Shown here piece by piece: positions 6,969 through 9,390 of a stretch of 9,390 nt of DNA (positions within the stretch are counted from its first letter, which is position 1; every line of letters begins with the position of its first letter). A program made the position numbers and the translations under genes. The notes under the pieces were generated by a model. The model had not been told where the DNA came from. It did no database searches and saw nothing but the letters and a program-made list of their open reading frames with translations. This DNA comes from Coxiellaceae bacterium (GTDB lineage Bacteria > Pseudomonadota > Gammaproteobacteria > Coxiellales > Coxiellaceae). The stretch is from assembly GCA_003450655.1 (NCBI GenBank), contig DMFG01000207.1:1-9390 (forward strand), given 5' to 3'.

Positions 6969-8153
6969 ATGGATATTCCTTCTATCTATGATGTTTCTTT
7001 AAAACATCAACGTGTTTTAATTCGAGAAGACTTAAATGTCCCTTTGAGTAATGGTCAAATTACCTCTGATGTAAGGATTCGAGCGGCAATACCGACCATT
7101 CAATATGCGATCGAGCAACAAGCTGCGGTTATCGTAATGTCTCATATTGGAAGGCCTCAACCGGGTCAGTTTGATGCTGCTTTATCAATGAAACCCGTTG
7201 CTGATTATTTATCTGATGTATTATCCTGTCCGGTGCGTTACGTGAGAGACTGGGTTGATGGTGTTGATGTTCAGCCAGGTGAAGTGGTGTTGTGTGAAAA
7301 TGTACGCTTTGAAACGGGTGAGATGGAGAATGCAGATCACTTGTCACAAAAAATGGCAGCACTATGCGATGTCTTTGTTATGGATGCTTTTGCTACAGCA
7401 CATCGAGCACAAGCCTCGACAGCAGGGGTTGCGAAGTATGCCCCGGTTGCGTGCGCTGGCCCGTTACTGTTGTCAGAGTTAGAAGCGATTGGTCAGGCGA
7501 TGCAAACCCCTGAGCGCCCTTTAGTGGCTATTGTTGGGGGCTCTAAGGTTTCTACTAAATTAACGGTTTTGGAAACACTTTTAGATAAGGTGGATGTATT
7601 AATTGTCGGTGGTGGTATTGCGAATACGTTTTTAGCGGCCTCAGGGGTTAACGTTGGCGCATCTCTATATGAGCCTGGTTATTTAGAAACGGCAAAAAAC
7701 ATCATGAAAAAAGCCAAAGCTCAAGGTGTGAGTATCCCCTTGCCGTTGGATGTTTCGGTTGCAACGTCATTCTCACCAGATGCTCAGGCTACCATTAAAT
7801 CACTCGATGAGATTGATGATAATGATCAAGTATTAGATGTAGGCCCGTTAACGGCTGCTACTTATGCACAACAGATGCAAGAAGCAAAAACTATTTTATG
7901 GAATGGTCCCGTTGGTGTGTTTGAGTTCCCAGCATTTTCTGGTGGCACACAAGCCTTAGGTAAAGCTATTGCTGATAGTTCTGCCTATTCATTAGCAGGT
8001 GGGGGCGATACCTTGGCTGCACTGGATCAGTTTAATTTACAGGATCAAATGTCTTATATTTCAACAGGCGGTGGCGCTTTTCTCGAATATATTGAGGGTA
8101 AAGTTCTGCCAGCTATTCAAAGTTTAAAAGAGCAGGTAAAAACCTATGAATAA
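6969..8153 (+). CDS. pgk: Phosphoglycerate kinase Pgk
   Basis: Pgk transfers the acyl phosphate of 1,3-bisphosphoglycerate to ADP, giving 3-phosphoglycerate and the first ATP of lower glycolysis; it runs backwards in gluconeogenesis. The 394-residue cytosolic monomer compares with 387 in E. coli. Substrate residues are at E. coli-equivalent positions: D21-N23 (REDLNVP), R36, H59-R62 (SHIGRP), R113 and R146 ([13 protein letters not shown]). Nucleotide residues are K197 in GGSKVSTK and the GGDT loop at 345-348; [11 protein letters not shown] is intact. I start at ATG 6969. TTG 6966 is directly before it but less likely; the Shine-Dalgarno is poor (AGGG, 6957-6960). No promoter is evident in the 68-nt gap after hldD, so it probably shares the upstream transcript. 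Its end overlaps pyk by 8 nt. The usual neighbour gap (GAPDH) is absent here. Confidence 0.97.
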   Translation: MDIPSIYDVSLKHQRVLIREDLNVPLSNGQITSDVRIRAAIPTIQYAIEQQAAVIVMSHIGRPQPGQFDAALSMKPVADYLSDVLSCPVRYVRDWVDGVDVQPGEVVLCENVRFETGEMENADHLSQKMAALCDVFVMDAFATAHRAQASTAGVAKYAPVACAGPLLLSELEAIGQAMQTPERPLVAIVGGSKVSTKLTVLETLLDKVDVLIVGGGIANTFLAASGVNVGASLYEPGYLETAKNIMKKAKAQGVSIPLPLDVSVATSFSPDAQATIKSLDEIDDNDQVLDVGPLTAATYAQQMQEAKTILWNGPVGVFEFPAFSGGTQALGKAIADSSAYSLAGGGDTLAALDQFNLQDQMSYISTGGGAFLEYIEGKVLPAIQSLKEQVKTYE

Positions 8154-9390
8154 TATTGTTAATGAACGCCGTACTAAGATTGTTGCAACGCTTGGACCTG
8201 CAACGGATTCACCTGAAAAATTAGAGGCTTTATTTAAGGCTGGTGTCAATGTTGTGCGATTAAACTTTTCTCATGGCACACATGAAGAGCAGTTACAAAG
8301 AATCCATTGGGTTCGTCAAACCGCAAAAGCGATGAAGATCTATGTAGGGATTATAGCCGATCTGCAAGGGCCTAAAATTCGTGTCGCTAATTTTGCTGAT
8401 GGCCCAATAGAACTCAAAACAGGTGATCGCTTTATTTTAGATGCGGACCAAGATGAAGATTCAGGTGATCAGCATTCTGTGGGTATTGACTATAAAGATC
8501 TTCCCAGCGATGTTGCAGCTGATGATGTGTTACTACTGAATGATGGTCAGATATCTATGACAGTCGTCAAAGTAGAGGGAGCAAAGATTTACTGTGACGT
8601 TGTAGCGGGCGGGTTATTATCGAATCATAAAGGCATTAATCGACAAGGTGGCGGTCTATCTGCTAAGGCATTAACTGATAAAGATCGTGAAGATTTGGAC
8701 TTTGCGGTGAAGCAAAACGTCGGCTATATCGCAATTTCATTCCCAAGAAATGCAGAAGATATTCTAGAGGCAAAAGCGTTAATTCGACAAGTCGGTGTTG
8801 AAGAAGAGCCAGGTGTAATTGCAAAAATAGAGCGAGCGGAAGCTATTGATGAAATTGAAAATATTGTCATAGCGAGTGATGGTGTTATGGTGGCTCGTGG
8901 AGATTTAGCCGTTGAGATTGGTGATGCAGAAGTGCCTTTGGTGCAAAAGGCCATTATTCACCATGCTCGTTCATTGGATCGGCCAGTGATTGTTGCCACG
9001 CAAATGATGGAGTCAATGATTACGTGTAGTGTGCCTACTCGAGCCGAAGTTTCTGATGTTGCAAATGCTGTTCTTGATAATGTTGATGCAGTGATGTTGT
9101 CTGCTGAAACAGCAATTGGCAAATTTCCAGCTCAAACGGTTTCTACAATGTCTAAAACTATTTCATCAACTGAAAGATATAAGGAGAAGCATATAAAAGA
9201 TTTTAAAAATTTAATTATAAATAAGGAAGATGCCGTTAAATCTGTTCTTATTTCAGTAAAGGATATTGCTTACAACCCAAATGTTAAAGAAATTATTGTT
9301 TTTTCTAATTCTGGTAAATCTGCAAAACTAGTATCTGCAATGAGGCCTGCAGCAAAAATAGTTACAATTTCACCTAATATTAATGTTTCA
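8146..9390 (+). CDS. pyk: Pyruvate kinase, first 415 residues (3' end outside window)
   Basis: Pyruvate kinase converts phosphoenolpyruvate and ADP to pyruvate and ATP, the last step of glycolysis. ATG 8146 overlaps the end of pgk by 8 nt, with AGG at 8134-8136 as ribosome site. The frame is open to the window edge. Motifs in order: [13 protein letters not shown] near the start, NFSHG at 40-44, [16 protein letters not shown] at 227-233 with catalytic K227 and metal ligand E229, [11 protein letters not shown] with D253, [24 protein letters not shown] and [19 protein letters not shown] and the DYKDLPSDV and NHKGIN blocks resemble E. coli PykA (the AMP-activated type) rather than PykF. About 60-70 C-terminal residues should be missing. 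From about 9130 the DNA becomes very A/T-rich and the protein departs from the usual gammaproteobacterial C-terminal domain, although the frame holds (see the separate entry). Confidence 0.93.
   Translation, partial: MNNIVNERRTKIVATLGPATDSPEKLEALFKAGVNVVRLNFSHGTHEEQLQRIHWVRQTAKAMKIYVGIIADLQGPKIRVANFADGPIELKTGDRFILDADQDEDSGDQHSVGIDYKDLPSDVAADDVLLLNDGQISMTVVKVEGAKIYCDVVAGGLLSNHKGINRQGGGLSAKALTDKDREDLDFAVKQNVGYIAISFPRNAEDILEAKALIRQVGVEEEPGVIAKIERAEAIDEIENIVIASDGVMVARGDLAVEIGDAEVPLVQKAIIHHARSLDRPVIVATQMMESMITCSVPTRAEVSDVANAVLDNVDAVMLSAETAIGKFPAQTVSTMSKTISSTERYKEKHIKDFKNLIINKEDAVKSVLISVKDIAYNPNVKEIIVFSNSGKSAKLVSAMRPAAKIVTISPNINVS
9130..9390. other. Abrupt low-G+C segment within pyk
   Basis: Counting bases, 9181-9390 has 57 G/C of 210 (27%). 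The 60-base lines between 8761 and 9120 range from 37% to 50%. The change begins just after the highly conserved [10 protein letters not shown] coding motif. Downstream arginines are AGA and AGG only, whereas CGN dominates upstream. The encoded protein still reads as a pyruvate kinase C-terminal domain ([29 protein letters not shown]). The segment therefore looks like homologous sequence from a different, A/T-rich genome, joined in frame by recombination or by misassembly. Confidence 0.6.

Overview
The window reads as about 9.4 kb of chromosome from a Gram-negative bacterium, most likely a gammaproteobacterium. HldE, HldD and Pgk align residue for residue with their E. coli counterparts at the active-site positions I could count. 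HldE and HldD also imply a heptose-containing LPS inner core. Base composition by eye is about 40-45% G+C. A small membrane protein of the CBU_0592 type and a large orphan helical protein would fit a Legionellales/Coxiella-like relative, but that placement is inference. All supported genes lie on the + strand. Both ends cut through genes.

Layout: (1) 1-1368 is the C-terminal two thirds of catalase-peroxidase KatG, starting at the proximal haem histidine motif. (2) 1429-1872 is a small orphan lipoprotein, closed by a textbook Rho-independent terminator at 1896-1923. (3) 1924-2083 is a gene-free, A/T-rich regulatory stretch with an inverted repeat, a helically phased direct repeat and a weak promoter candidate. 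(4) 2084-4033 is a 649-residue cytosolic-looking protein that I do not recognise. (5) 4139-4396 is an 85-residue three-helix membrane protein. (6) 4394-4507 is a compact regulatory region with a strong sigma70-type promoter, an inverted repeat inside that promoter and a second perfect inverted repeat just upstream. (7) 4508-9390 is a tightly packed run hldE-hldD-pgk-pyk, with a 4-nt overlap, a 68-nt gap and an 8-nt overlap.

Functionally, hldE and hldD carry out the kinase, nucleotidyltransferase and epimerase steps that make ADP-L-glycero-D-manno-heptose for LPS. pgk and pyk encode the two ATP-yielding steps of lower glycolysis. Their packing suggests one transcript from the promoter at 4420-4448, linking envelope sugar supply with glycolytic ATP production.

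The most notable anomalies are three. There is an abrupt fall to about 27% G+C within the pyk reading frame from about 9130 to the end, which could be an assembly chimera or a recombination mosaic. There is a nested promoter/operator structure ahead of hldE. And there is the unassigned 649-residue protein. I saw no convincing mobile element, CRISPR array, tRNA or rRNA, and no clear evidence of a new multi-gene system.
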